Shown here: positions 1 to 6,304 of the stretch, in pieces
Layout: each line of letters opens with the position of its first letter
Numbering within the stretch: the first letter of the stretch is position 1
NCBI GenBank assembly: GCA_007122815.1
Contig: SKSV01000029.1
Coordinates: 1-9,352, forward strand
From: Trueperaceae bacterium
GTDB lineage: Bacteria; Deinococcota; Deinococci; Deinococcales; Trueperaceae
Length of the DNA: 9,352 nucleotides
Direction of reading: 5' to 3'
The notes under the pieces: model-generated
What the model was told of the DNA's origin: nothing
The model's database searches: none
The model's input: only the letters and a program-made list of their open reading frames with translations
Made by a program: the position numbers and the translations under genes

Positions 1-126
1 CCACCAGCCGCGGACTCCTCGGCCCGTAACGGGATCGAGCGTGTGGTGCGTCGCTCGTTCAGCGAGACTGGGCGCGTGGGCGGTGACTGTGCAGACGACA
101 GGCACGCGAGCTGCTGCATTGCAGGC

Positions 127-276
127 GTGAAGCGGTTCCGCTGGAGCTCGTAGCAGAACGAGCTCCAGCAGGTCCGGCGGGGCGTGTCGTTCGAGAAGGT
201 GGCGGTGGCGGTCGACGCGGCAGACCACTCCATCTTGAAGACCGTGATCCCGAGCCGCCAGGCCACGCGAGCGTAG
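127..276 (+). pseudogene. Decayed BrnT-like toxin of a type II toxin-antitoxin module
   Basis: Reading from GTG 127 gives KRFRWSS, then an amber stop (TAG 151-153) where the family usually has Glu, then QNELQQVRRGVSFEKV. The same frame continues to ILKTVIPSRQATRA and a TAG at 274-276. This matches both ends of small RNase-type toxins of the BrnT-like group as I recall them: an N-terminal F-W-S-x-x-K-N-E segment with RGVSFE, and a C-terminal LKTIIPSRKATR segment. Intact members are roughly 90-95 residues, whereas this remnant has only 49 codons. About 40 central residues appear to be lost in frame between the VDAADHS and ILKTV segments. The frameshifted antitoxin begins 20 bp downstream, the usual toxin-then-antitoxin order. 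The premature stop plus deletion should make it non-functional. The family call is from remembered motifs, not a search. Confidence 0.62.
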
Positions 277-295
277 CTGAGGAGTGGAGATCGGG

Positions 296-611
296 ATGGC
301 GAAGATTGACGCGCACGAGTTCGAGGTCCTCACGGCCTACGAGGCCGGCGCGCTCGCATCAGTGGCCGCGAAGGATGAACTGGACAAGATCAGGACTGCG
401 GCGCGCTAGGGGGATCAAGAATCGGCGCGTGAGCATCCGGCTCTCTTCGGGCGACCTGAGAGCCATCCAGGTCGCGGCACTGTTGGAGGGCATGCCTTGC
501 CAGACGCTGATCGCCAGCATCTTGCACGAGTACGTCATCGGTCGGTTGGTGAATCGTGAAGCTGCCCCGGCCGAGTCGCCACGTACTCAACCAACGCCGC
601 GAGACCGGTGA
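296..611 (+). pseudogene. Frameshifted CopG/BrnA-like antitoxin
   Basis: ATG 296 sits behind purine-rich GGAGTGGAG and opens a frame reading MAKIDAHEFEVLTAYEAG, which ends at TAG 407-409 after 37 codons. The frame one base later continues as GIKNRRVSIRLSSGDL, then the hallmark PCQTLIASILHEYVIGRLV (families usually read PYQTLIASILHKYVSGRL), to TGA 609-611. The two halves together are one antitoxin of the ribbon-helix-helix type: an N-terminal partner-binding helix region, then a DNA-binding RxSIRLSxxDL strand and C-terminal helices. Restoring two bases (GC) in the alternating GC tract near 400-406 gives AARARGIKNRRV, which matches the length of the remembered family pattern AARATAIKDRRV. A 2-bp slippage deletion is therefore the simplest cause. 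Such antitoxins normally neutralise the upstream toxin and autorepress the pair, and here both genes are broken. Confidence 0.72.
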
Positions 612-1098
612 CGCCGTCAACGTAGAGCTGACCGAGCGTGCGACCGGGTGCTCGTCCGTGCAGCGAATCGTGCTGCCTCTCCTGCTCGCGAACTCCGGGC
701 TCGCCTGTGGCCCTCTCTGAAGAGCTCCGTCTGGGCGCCTGTCGGGTGGTGAGCGCTGTGGGCGCATCGATTCTGGTTCTGGGGCTGCGAGCGCCGCCGG
801 GATGCTCTGCTGGTTTCGCCGGGGCCGCGCAGCGCCTGTGCCTGGCGGACGCAGCATGAGCGCCGCCGGTAGGAGCACAGCATCTGCATCGTCCGAAGCG
901 TGCTGCCGCAACTCGGCCTCGGGCATCTGTGGGTTCGGTTGGTGTGAGTAGCGCGCTGTGAGTGACGGCGACGACAGACGGTCAGCATTCGGCCGGCCCA
1001 CGGCGGTCAGATCACAACCGGCCGCGACAGCGGCGAACCCCGAAGGCTACTGCGTGACTCCAGCGCGTGCAACACGCGTCTTCGTCACGATGCCACTT
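612..1098. other. Gene-poor stretch, nothing recognised
   Basis: I read this stretch in all frames and saw no protein family, RNA gene, repeat array or mobile-element end. The open frames on both strands are rich in Arg, Pro, Ala and Ser, as expected of non-coding high-GC DNA, and one of them runs antisense through the antitoxin remnant. The region could hold further decayed sequence from the same old insertion as the toxin-antitoxin remnant, but no motif shows it. Confidence 0.5.
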
Positions 1099-1127
1099 TT
1101 GACGTGACTCGAGCCGTGGTATACAAT
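1099..1127 (+). promoter_or_regulatory. Sigma-70-type promoter of the sugar operon
   Basis: A TTGACG box at 1099-1104 is followed by a 17-bp spacer and TACAAT at 1122-1127 (within TATACAAT from 1120). The hexamers and spacing are close to the housekeeping consensus. Transcription would start near 1134, leaving a leader of about 60 nt before the first gene. It is the only good promoter seen ahead of the operon. Confidence 0.7.
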
Positions 1128-1138
1128 TGGCCTAATTG
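1124..1138. promoter_or_regulatory. Candidate operator: inverted repeat over the -10 and start site
   Basis: CAATT and AATTG form perfect 5-bp arms around a 5-bp centre (GGCCT). The repeat begins inside the -10 box and spans the expected transcription start, where a bound repressor would block initiation. The adjoining GTATAC at 1119-1124 also resembles the core of GntR-family operators. No regulator gene is in the window, so the binding protein is unknown. Confidence 0.4.
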
Positions 1139-1196
1139 ACGGACCGGACTTGGCTGGGTTAGGTCAGCGCGGTAAGCCTTCTCAGGAGGAGCGACC

Positions 1197-1946
1197 ATGG
1201 GTTTGGCTCTTGCCGATCTGTACGCGAAACGCATCGCCGAGACCCTGGCGACCGTGATCGCCAGCGAAGGTGAGCAGGTGGCCAAGGCGGCGGCCATGGT
1301 TCGCGAGCGACGCGCCCAGGACGGCATCGTCCACGTGTTCGGATCGGGTCACTCGCAGTCGGTGGCAATCGACGCCACCTACCGCGCGGCGAGTCCTGCC
1401 TGGGTCAACGGCGTCCTGGACCCGAGCCTCTCGGTCGTGCGCGGGGCCCAGTCAGCGTCGGCCGCCGAGGACATCGCGGAGAACGCCAGGCCCATATTCC
1501 TCCAAGAGCGGCCCACCGCCGCAGACGTTACGGTCGTCGTCTGCAACTCAGGGACCACACCCGTGAGCGTGGCGTGGGCGAAGGCCTGCGCTGATCGAGG
1601 CATCCCGGTGATCTCGATCGTCTCGAAGCTGTCGCTTTCGTACTTCAGCCGCCTCGAACGCCCCTCGCTCGACTCCATCAGTGACGTCCTAATCGACAAC
1701 CATTGCCCCGTCGGAGACGGGATCATCCAGGAGGAGCGCGACAGCGCACCAAGGAACATCAACATCGGCCCGTCCTCGACGATCGTCAACGTCTTCATCC
1801 TCCATTGGGTTCTCGTGAAGGCACTGGAAGGGATGATTGAGCGTGGAGAGGAGGTGCAGACCTTCCGCAGCGGACACCTGGAGGGAGCGAGCGCGCAGAA
1901 CGCCGCGCTCATGGAGGCTTACAGGGGACGTATCCGCGTCTACTGA
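1197..1946 (+). CDS. SIS-domain sugar-phosphate isomerase/binding protein
   Basis: This is a 249-residue cytoplasmic protein of the SIS (sugar isomerase) fold, most like the phosphoheptose-isomerase-type group often annotated as UPF0309 or 'sugar isomerase domain-containing protein'. The first phosphosugar-binding loop is FGSGHSQ at residues 48-54. A second Ser/Thr-rich loop, CNSGTTPVS, starts at residue 116 and is followed by GIPVISIVS, the usual next strand. ATG 1197 is chosen because a perfect AGGAGG lies at 1184-1189, 7 bp upstream. It is the first gene after the promoter and lies 37 bp before the binding-protein gene. SIS proteins isomerise, cleave ethers of, or sense phosphorylated sugars. 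The substrate cannot be read from sequence, but the operon suggests a phosphorylated intermediate of the imported sugar. There is no DNA-binding domain, so it is not an RpiR-type regulator. Confidence 0.85.
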   Translation: MGLALADLYAKRIAETLATVIASEGEQVAKAAAMVRERRAQDGIVHVFGSGHSQSVAIDATYRAASPAWVNGVLDPSLSVVRGAQSASAAEDIAENARPIFLQERPTAADVTVVVCNSGTTPVSVAWAKACADRGIPVISIVSKLSLSYFSRLERPSLDSISDVLIDNHCPVGDGIIQEERDSAPRNINIGPSSTIVNVFILHWVLVKALEGMIERGEEVQTFRSGHLEGASAQNAALMEAYRGRIRVY

Positions 1947-1983
1947 TCGCAGACACATCGACGACATCTGATGGAGGCACGAC

Positions 1984-3282
1984 ATGCGGATGATGCAAAG
2001 GCTTCACTACGTGGTTCTGTTGCTCGTAGGTTTGCTACTCGTGGGAAGCACCCAGGCACAGACACAGTTGGTGGTGTGGCACCAGGAGCAGCCGCCGCAC
2101 CGTGTAGAGCGCTGGGACCGGATTGCTGCCGCCTTCAACGAGCAGCACCCCGAGTACAACGTCCAACTCCAGGTCCAAGACTGGGGTGAGGTCTACCGCC
2201 GGCTCGCTGCTGCAGCAGCCGCCGGCCGTGAACCCGACATCGTGTTCGTGATCCCCGACTTCGCCCTCACCGTCCGGGGCATCGGCCTCGGGCATCCCGT
2301 AACCGGCCTGATCGCCCGACTCGATGCGGAGCACACCTTCTTCGATGCCGCGGTCGACCCGTACTGGCACCAGGAGGAGTACTGGGCGGTGCCTCTGTAC
2401 GGGATGATCCAGGTGCTTTGGTACCGCAAGGACATCTTCGCGGAAGCGGGCATCACGGAGCCGCCGCGGACATGGGAAGAACTCGTGGACGTTGCCCGCC
2501 AGCTCACGACCGATGACCGCTTCGGCATCGCGGTCCCCGCCGGTCGCAACCTTGCATCCGACCAGGTCATCTACTCGTTCATGGTCACGGCCGGAGCCCA
2601 GGACCTTTTCGACGAGGAGTGCAACGTCGTCTTCGACACGCCTGAGACCGCAGCGACCTTGGCGTTGTACCGGGACCTCCTGGAGGTCTCGCCGCCTGAC
2701 GCGACCTCGTTCGCTTGGGGTGAACCCCAGGCTCTGCTCAACGCAGGAATCACGGCGATGGCTGTGGAGAAGGGGCAATACCTGCAGCCCTTCGAGGAGG
2801 AGTCTGGGCGGCCCGGCGAAGACCTGGGCATGGTTCGGATCCCGCAACCGGCTGAAGGTGGCCAGGAAGGCACCATCTACTACTCGAACGCCGCGATGGT
2901 CCTGACCGATGACCCGGCGAAGCAGGAGGCCGCTTACGCCTTCCTGGAGTTCATCCTCGACCCGGCGACGTACGGCGACTTCCTGACTGCGGAGCCGGGC
3001 CTGTTCATCCCGGTGACGCAGACCGGCCTCGACGCCGAAGGCCTGTGGGCTGACCCGGTCGTAAGCCAGTACCGCGAATACGTGGAGGAGATGATCGCCT
3101 ACTCCGAGTACGGTGGTCTCTTCGGCTTCACGAGCGGTATCGTCTGCGAGGCGATCGCGCCCATCTCACAACAGAACCTGTTGGCTCAGACGATCCAGCA
3201 GATGGTGACTGCTGGCCTGTCGCCTGAAGAAGCCGCATCCTGGGGGCAAGCGCGCATGGAAGAGGCAGTGCGAGGCGACTAG
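1984..3282 (+). CDS. Sugar ABC transporter, extracellular solute-binding protein (family 1)
   Basis: This 432-residue exported protein captures the sugar for the downstream permeases. Residues 1-25 form a type I signal peptide: Arg-rich start, Leu/Val core, and a likely cut after Thr-Gln-Ala before QTQLVVW. There is no lipobox cysteine, so the mature protein should be soluble in a periplasm rather than lipid-anchored. Family 1 landmarks follow in order: a first strand (LVVWHQ), the segment FNEQHPEYNVQLQVQDWGEVYRRL, EPDIVFV, a hinge segment with WYRKDIF, and PPRTWEEL. The length is typical of sugar-specific members. ATG 1984 follows GGAGG (1973-1977) at 6 bp. The gene is 141 bp from the first permease, across a strong hairpin. 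The ligand is unknown; acidic and Trp residues are plentiful, as in sugar binders. Confidence 0.92.
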   Translation: MRMMQRLHYVVLLLVGLLLVGSTQAQTQLVVWHQEQPPHRVERWDRIAAAFNEQHPEYNVQLQVQDWGEVYRRLAAAAAAGREPDIVFVIPDFALTVRGIGLGHPVTGLIARLDAEHTFFDAAVDPYWHQEEYWAVPLYGMIQVLWYRKDIFAEAGITEPPRTWEELVDVARQLTTDDRFGIAVPAGRNLASDQVIYSFMVTAGAQDLFDEECNVVFDTPETAATLALYRDLLEVSPPDATSFAWGEPQALLNAGITAMAVEKGQYLQPFEEESGRPGEDLGMVRIPQPAEGGQEGTIYYSNAAMVLTDDPAKQEAAYAFLEFILDPATYGDFLTAEPGLFIPVTQTGLDAEGLWADPVVSQYREYVEEMIAYSEYGGLFGFTSGIVCEAIAPISQQNLLAQTIQQMVTAGLSPEEAASWGQARMEEAVRGD

Positions 3283-3336
3283 CTCCCAAGCTGAGCCGCG
3301 CGAAATTGAGAACGAGAGCAGATCGCCGGTGAGTAG

Positions 3337-3360
3337 GGGGTGCCCCTCCGGGGGCACCCC
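3337..3360 (+). promoter_or_regulatory. Perfect 10-bp hairpin with UNCG-type tetraloop between binding protein and permease
   Basis: GGGGTGCCCC at 3337-3346 and GGGGCACCCC at 3351-3360 form a perfect 10-bp stem closed by the tetraloop TCCG, giving C(UCCG)G in RNA, one of the extra-stable UNCG class. No T-run follows, so it is unlikely to be a strong intrinsic terminator. It fits an RNA-stabilising or attenuating element that lets the binding protein be made in excess over the permeases, as known for malE-malF in enterobacteria. Confidence 0.7.
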
Positions 3361-3423
3361 GCCCACGCCAGCCGATCGGCCACGTTCGACGTCCTGGCAT
3401 CGAGTGGATAGGAGACTGGACAG

Positions 3424-4311
3424 GTGGTACGGCGCTTGAACGTCGATTGGGCCTCCGTGGTCCTGGTCGTGCCGTTCGTGCTCGTCATAGTGGCTCTCGT
3501 CGTGTGGCCCGTGATAGTCACTGCACGGACGGCTTTCACGTCCGCGACGTTCATCGGCATGCCTGTGGAGTTCGTCGGGCTCGACCAGTTCCGCCGGGTG
3601 CTCAGCGCGAGTGCGTTCTGGGACTCGTTGGGGCGCAGTGGGATCTGGGTCTTGGGCAACGCCGTGCTGCAGACCGTCTCGGCACTGGCGTTGGCGCTGA
3701 TCTTCAACCGCTTCTCGAAGTCCACGGCGTGGCTCCGCGTGCTCATCCTCATCCCGTGGATCATCCCGACGGTGGCCGTGGCCGTGATCGGCACGTGGGT
3801 CATGAACGCTCAGTACGGAGTGCTCAACTACCTCCTGAAGCAGATCGGGCTGATCACCACGTCCATCAACGCCTTCGGGAGTCCCGACATCGCCCTGACG
3901 AGCCTCATCGTGCTCAACTCGTGGAAGTGGTTCCCGTTCTTCTTCGTGATCATCCTGGGAGCGCTGAACACGGTCCCTGAGGACCTGGAGGAGTCTGCTA
4001 AGCTCGACGGAGCCACCGCTACGCAGATCTTCCTCTACATCACGATGCCGCTGATCACGCGCATCGTCGCCGTGGTAGGGATGGTCGGGACGCTCTGGTC
4101 GTTTAACGTCTTCGACACGATCTACCTGATCACGCGGGGGGGGCCAGGCAACAGCACACTGACCGCACCGATCTACGTCTACGACATGGCGTTCCGCAGC
4201 TTCCAGCTGGCGCGATCGGCCGCGGCTTCGCTGATCCTGATGGTGATCCTCGTGTTGTTCGCGGTCACCTTCTACAGACTCGTCGTCTCACGCGCGTACA
4301 CGGAGAGGTAG
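3424..4311 (+). CDS. Sugar ABC transporter permease, MalF/UgpA type
   Basis: This 295-residue inner-membrane protein is one half of the importer channel (binding-protein-dependent transport inner membrane component). The N-terminal segment from about residue 11 to 33 is the first membrane helix, and about five more follow. The EAA loop that contacts the ATPase is EESAKLDGATATQIF, starting near residue 188 and ending at MPLI, with the conserved Gly in place. The downstream RGGPGNSTLTAPIYVYDMAF segment is typical of MalF/UgpA-type subunits. GTG 3424 is chosen because AGGAGA lies 8 bp upstream and the first helix follows directly. It ends 4 bp before the second permease, so the two are almost certainly co-translated. 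The ATP-binding subunit is not encoded next to it. Confidence 0.93.
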   Translation: MVRRLNVDWASVVLVVPFVLVIVALVVWPVIVTARTAFTSATFIGMPVEFVGLDQFRRVLSASAFWDSLGRSGIWVLGNAVLQTVSALALALIFNRFSKSTAWLRVLILIPWIIPTVAVAVIGTWVMNAQYGVLNYLLKQIGLITTSINAFGSPDIALTSLIVLNSWKWFPFFFVIILGALNTVPEDLEESAKLDGATATQIFLYITMPLITRIVAVVGMVGTLWSFNVFDTIYLITRGGPGNSTLTAPIYVYDMAFRSFQLARSAAASLILMVILVLFAVTFYRLVVSRAYTER

Positions 4312-4315
4312 CTCG

Positions 4316-5158
4316 ATGAACGCGTACCGTCTCCGGAACGCCCTCACCTACGTGGTCACAGTCCTGATCCTGCTCTTCGCGATCGTCATCACGCTGGGAC
4401 CAGTCGTATGGGTCGCGCTGTCGTCGCTGAAACCCACGCACGAGATCATCAGGGCGGTTCCCACAGCCTTCCCGTCCGAGGTCGTCTGGCTCCATTACCA
4501 GCGGCTGTTCAGCAACACACCCTTCTTGTCGCAGTTGCAGAACAGCATCGTGGTCACCGTCGCGTCGACGGTGCTGAGCGTCTCGATCGTCATGGCCGCG
4601 GCCATCGGCGCCTATCGTGGTCGCCACAAGTGGTTGCGGAACTTGAAGTTCGTCGCGATCTTGGTCTTCGTCTTTCCGACGACGCTGCTGGTCGTTCCCA
4701 TCTACCAGGTTCTGGTCCAGATCGGGCTGGTGGACACGTTGTGGTCGCTGGTCGTCGTGAACTGCATGCTCACGGCCCCATTCAGTTTCTGGCTCATCGA
4801 AGGGTTCCTCGACACCGTTCCCGGCGAACTCGAGGATGCTGCGATGGTCGACGGCGCCACGAGGATCCAGACCATGCTCTACGTCGTGCTTCCGCTGGCG
4901 AGCCCGGGCGTGGCGGTAATCGCGATCTACACGTTCGTGATCTCCTGGACGGAGTTCACGTTCAGCTCGGTGCTGATCATCGATACCAACCTCAAGACCC
5001 TACCCATGGGGCTCGCGGATATCTTGGCCGCATACAACATCAACTGGGGATTGCTGACCAGCAACACGACCCTCGCGATGGTCCCGGGAGTCCTGTTCTT
5101 CGCGCTCGTTGGCAGGCACTTCATCAGCGGGCTGGTCAGTGGGGCGCTCAAGGCATGA
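4316..5158 (+). CDS. Sugar ABC transporter permease, MalG/UgpE type
   Basis: This 280-residue inner-membrane protein is the second channel subunit. The first helix is at about residues 11-36, followed by the LSSLKP segment common in MalG/UgpE-type permeases. The EAA loop is ELEDAAMVDGATRIQTML, from about residue 172, ending at LPLASPG. The ending, ...FFALVGRHFISGLVSGALKA, is the classic C-terminus of this family (R-x-F-x-x-G-x-x-x-G-A-x-K), so the protein is full length. It starts 4 bp after the first permease stop, using GGAGAG at 4302-4307 inside that gene. The next catabolic gene starts 145 bp later, after a hairpin. Confidence 0.93.
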   Translation: MNAYRLRNALTYVVTVLILLFAIVITLGPVVWVALSSLKPTHEIIRAVPTAFPSEVVWLHYQRLFSNTPFLSQLQNSIVVTVASTVLSVSIVMAAAIGAYRGRHKWLRNLKFVAILVFVFPTTLLVVPIYQVLVQIGLVDTLWSLVVVNCMLTAPFSFWLIEGFLDTVPGELEDAAMVDGATRIQTMLYVVLPLASPGVAVIAIYTFVISWTEFTFSSVLIIDTNLKTLPMGLADILAAYNINWGLLTSNTTLAMVPGVLFFALVGRHFISGLVSGALKA

Positions 5159-5307
5159 CACAGCGCACGGCAGCACCGCGAGGCCCGGCCGCCGTGCACA
5201 GTGGAGGTGATTCGAGAGAACCTGAGGAGTATCGACGTCATGCACGGGCCCACGTGATTGCTAGTCATTGCGTCGGGATCGACGCGGATTCGGAGGGAAG
5301 AACGTGA
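5155..5307 (+). CDS. Possible small ORF bridging permease and isomerase genes
   Basis: A 50-codon frame starts at ATG 5155, overlapping the permease stop as ATGA. It ends at TGA 5305-5307, overlapping the isomerase start as GTGA. The double 4-bp overlap is the geometry of translational coupling and would carry ribosomes from permease to isomerase. Against a functional protein: about half of its codons end in A or T, unlike the strongly GC-ending neighbours. The product, starting MTQRTAAPRGPAAV, is Arg/Ala/Gly-rich and matches nothing I know, and the segment contains a hairpin. It could be a leader-type or coupling ORF, or chance. Confidence 0.2.
   Translation: MTQRTAAPRGPAAVHSGGDSREPEEYRRHARAHVIASHCVGIDADSEGRT
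5165..5197 (+). promoter_or_regulatory. Hairpin just after the second permease gene
   Basis: GCACGGC at 5165-5171 pairs perfectly with GCCGTGC at 5191-5197 across a 19-nt GC-rich loop, beginning 6 bp after the permease stop. No T-run follows. It is weaker than the other two inter-gene hairpins and may simply reflect GC-rich sequence, but it occupies the same kind of position. Confidence 0.4.
5292..5297 (+). promoter_or_regulatory. Ribosome binding site that fixes the GTG start of the isomerase
   Basis: GGAGGG lies 6 bp before GTG 5304. A TTG at 5268 in the same frame would add 12 Arg-rich residues with no ribosome site, so GTG 5304 is preferred. Starting there gives MKLSFELWP, a proper first strand of a TIM barrel. 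Confidence 0.8.
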
Positions 5308-6221
5308 AACTGTCCTTTGAGCTTTGGCCCAACAACCCATACGGAGAACTGGGCGTGACAGGCGTGCCGTTGAACTCGTGGGGCAACAAGCCCATCGAGT
5401 GGCAGGTCGACCGTGTGGCCGAGTACGGATACGCTGGCGTCGACTTCTTCTTCGACATGTTCCTGGATTACTCCGACGAGGAGTACGACAGGATGCAGAA
5501 CGAGCTCGGCGGCTACGTCGCCAGCAAGGGACTCGAGATCGCGTCTGTCGGCGCTCACCATCTCACCCTCACCAACCGCAAGTGGGCGAGGAAGGCGCAG
5601 ATGGTAAACATGAAGCGCGCGATCGACTTCAGCGCGAGGATCGGCGCCAAGACGTTGGTGGCCTACATCGCGGGGTACTACTGGCCGCAGACGTACCTGC
5701 TGATGTCACGCAAGGAAGCCCGCCAGATCATGATCGACACTGTGCGCGAGGCCGCCGAATACGCTGGAGAGCGCGGGCTCACGTTCAGCATCGAACCCCA
5801 CCAAGAGACCTACATCAACCTGCCCGAGCCGACCATCGACGTCATCGAAGCGGTCGGGCTCGACAACGTTCGAGTTACCATCGACTTCGGGGGCATGGAA
5901 CTCGGAATCAAGCCGCACATGTCCATCGAGGAAGGCTTCAAGGCCTTCGCGCCGTACCTCAACCACATCCACGCGAAGGACATCACTGGCGTCATCGGAA
6001 ACTGGAACATGGTCTGGTTCGGTGGAGGCATGGTGAACTTCCGGCGCTACGCCGACGCGCTTCGTGCGATCGGCTACGACGGTTACGTGGCGGTCGAGTG
6101 GGAAGGTTGGTTCAAGGGTGGCCCCGGTGGCGTCGGTGACATGGACGCCCCAGGGCTCGGTGACATGGACCGAGCGGCGGTGGAGATCCGCGAGTTCCTC
6201 GCTCCGATCTTCGAGGACTAG
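5304..6221 (+). CDS. TIM-barrel sugar isomerase/epimerase (xylose isomerase-like, AP endonuclease 2 fold)
   Basis: This 305-residue cytoplasmic enzyme belongs to the family of D-tagatose 3-epimerase, hydroxypyruvate isomerase and inosose isomerase/dehydratase. It interconverts sugars using a divalent metal. The four expected metal ligands are visible: Glu164 in SIEPHQE, Asp194 in TIDFGG, a His of HIHAKD (221-223), and Glu265 in VEWEG. The first strand is MKLSFELWPNN, and EYGYAGVDFF (about residues 44-53) is the usual first helix/second strand. GTG 5304 is set by a GGAGGG site. The gene lies between permease and kinase, so conversion of the imported sugar to the kinase substrate is the likely role. 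The exact reaction is not readable from sequence. The Gly/Asp-rich stretch GGPGGVGDMDAPGLGDMD (about 272-289) near the C-terminus looks like a lineage-specific loop. Confidence 0.87.
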   Translation: MKLSFELWPNNPYGELGVTGVPLNSWGNKPIEWQVDRVAEYGYAGVDFFFDMFLDYSDEEYDRMQNELGGYVASKGLEIASVGAHHLTLTNRKWARKAQMVNMKRAIDFSARIGAKTLVAYIAGYYWPQTYLLMSRKEARQIMIDTVREAAEYAGERGLTFSIEPHQETYINLPEPTIDVIEAVGLDNVRVTIDFGGMELGIKPHMSIEEGFKAFAPYLNHIHAKDITGVIGNWNMVWFGGGMVNFRRYADALRAIGYDGYVAVEWEGWFKGGPGGVGDMDAPGLGDMDRAAVEIREFLAPIFED

Positions 6222-6232
6222 TCCAAGAACAC

Positions 6233-6283
6233 CGTCGGTGAGCCCTGGAACCCGCTGGTCCGGGTGGGCAGGGCTCACTGACG
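6233..6283 (+). promoter_or_regulatory. Long hairpin between isomerase and kinase genes
   Basis: CGTCGGTGAGCCCT at 6233-6246 pairs with AGGGCTCACTGACG at 6270-6283, 14 pairs including one G-T wobble. The 23-nt loop holds a second stem, ACCCG (6250-6254) with CGGGT (6261-6265). It starts 12 bp after the isomerase stop and ends about 12 bp before the kinase ribosome site. No T-run follows. It could be an attenuator, a decay barrier protecting upstream mRNA, or a protein-binding site in DNA. Confidence 0.65.
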
Positions 6284-6304
6284 CTCAGGAGAAGCGGAGG
6301 CGAC

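Noticed and set aside
390..1001. 203-codon open frame on the - strand in the left flank
   Set aside because: It runs antisense through the recognisable antitoxin remnant, is rich in Arg, Pro and Ser, and shows no family motif. It is a typical high-GC shadow frame.
1136..1164. Second TTGACG (1136-1141) as another promoter
   Set aside because: The hexamer 17 bp downstream (TTAGGT) is a poor -10 box, and the upstream TTGACG/TACAAT pair is much better.
2035..2847. 270-codon - strand frame opposite the binding-protein gene
   Set aside because: It is antisense to a clearly recognised solute-binding protein and has no motif or ribosome site of its own.
3283..3423. A missed small gene between binding protein and permease
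   Set aside because: No frame with a start and ribosome site is present. The gap is explained by the hairpin and the ribosome site of the permease.
4408..5307. Long + strand frame covering most of the second permease
   Set aside because: The permease frame has clear membrane helices and an EAA loop, while this frame is Arg/His-rich. Only its last 50 codons, outside the permease, were kept as a low-confidence small ORF.
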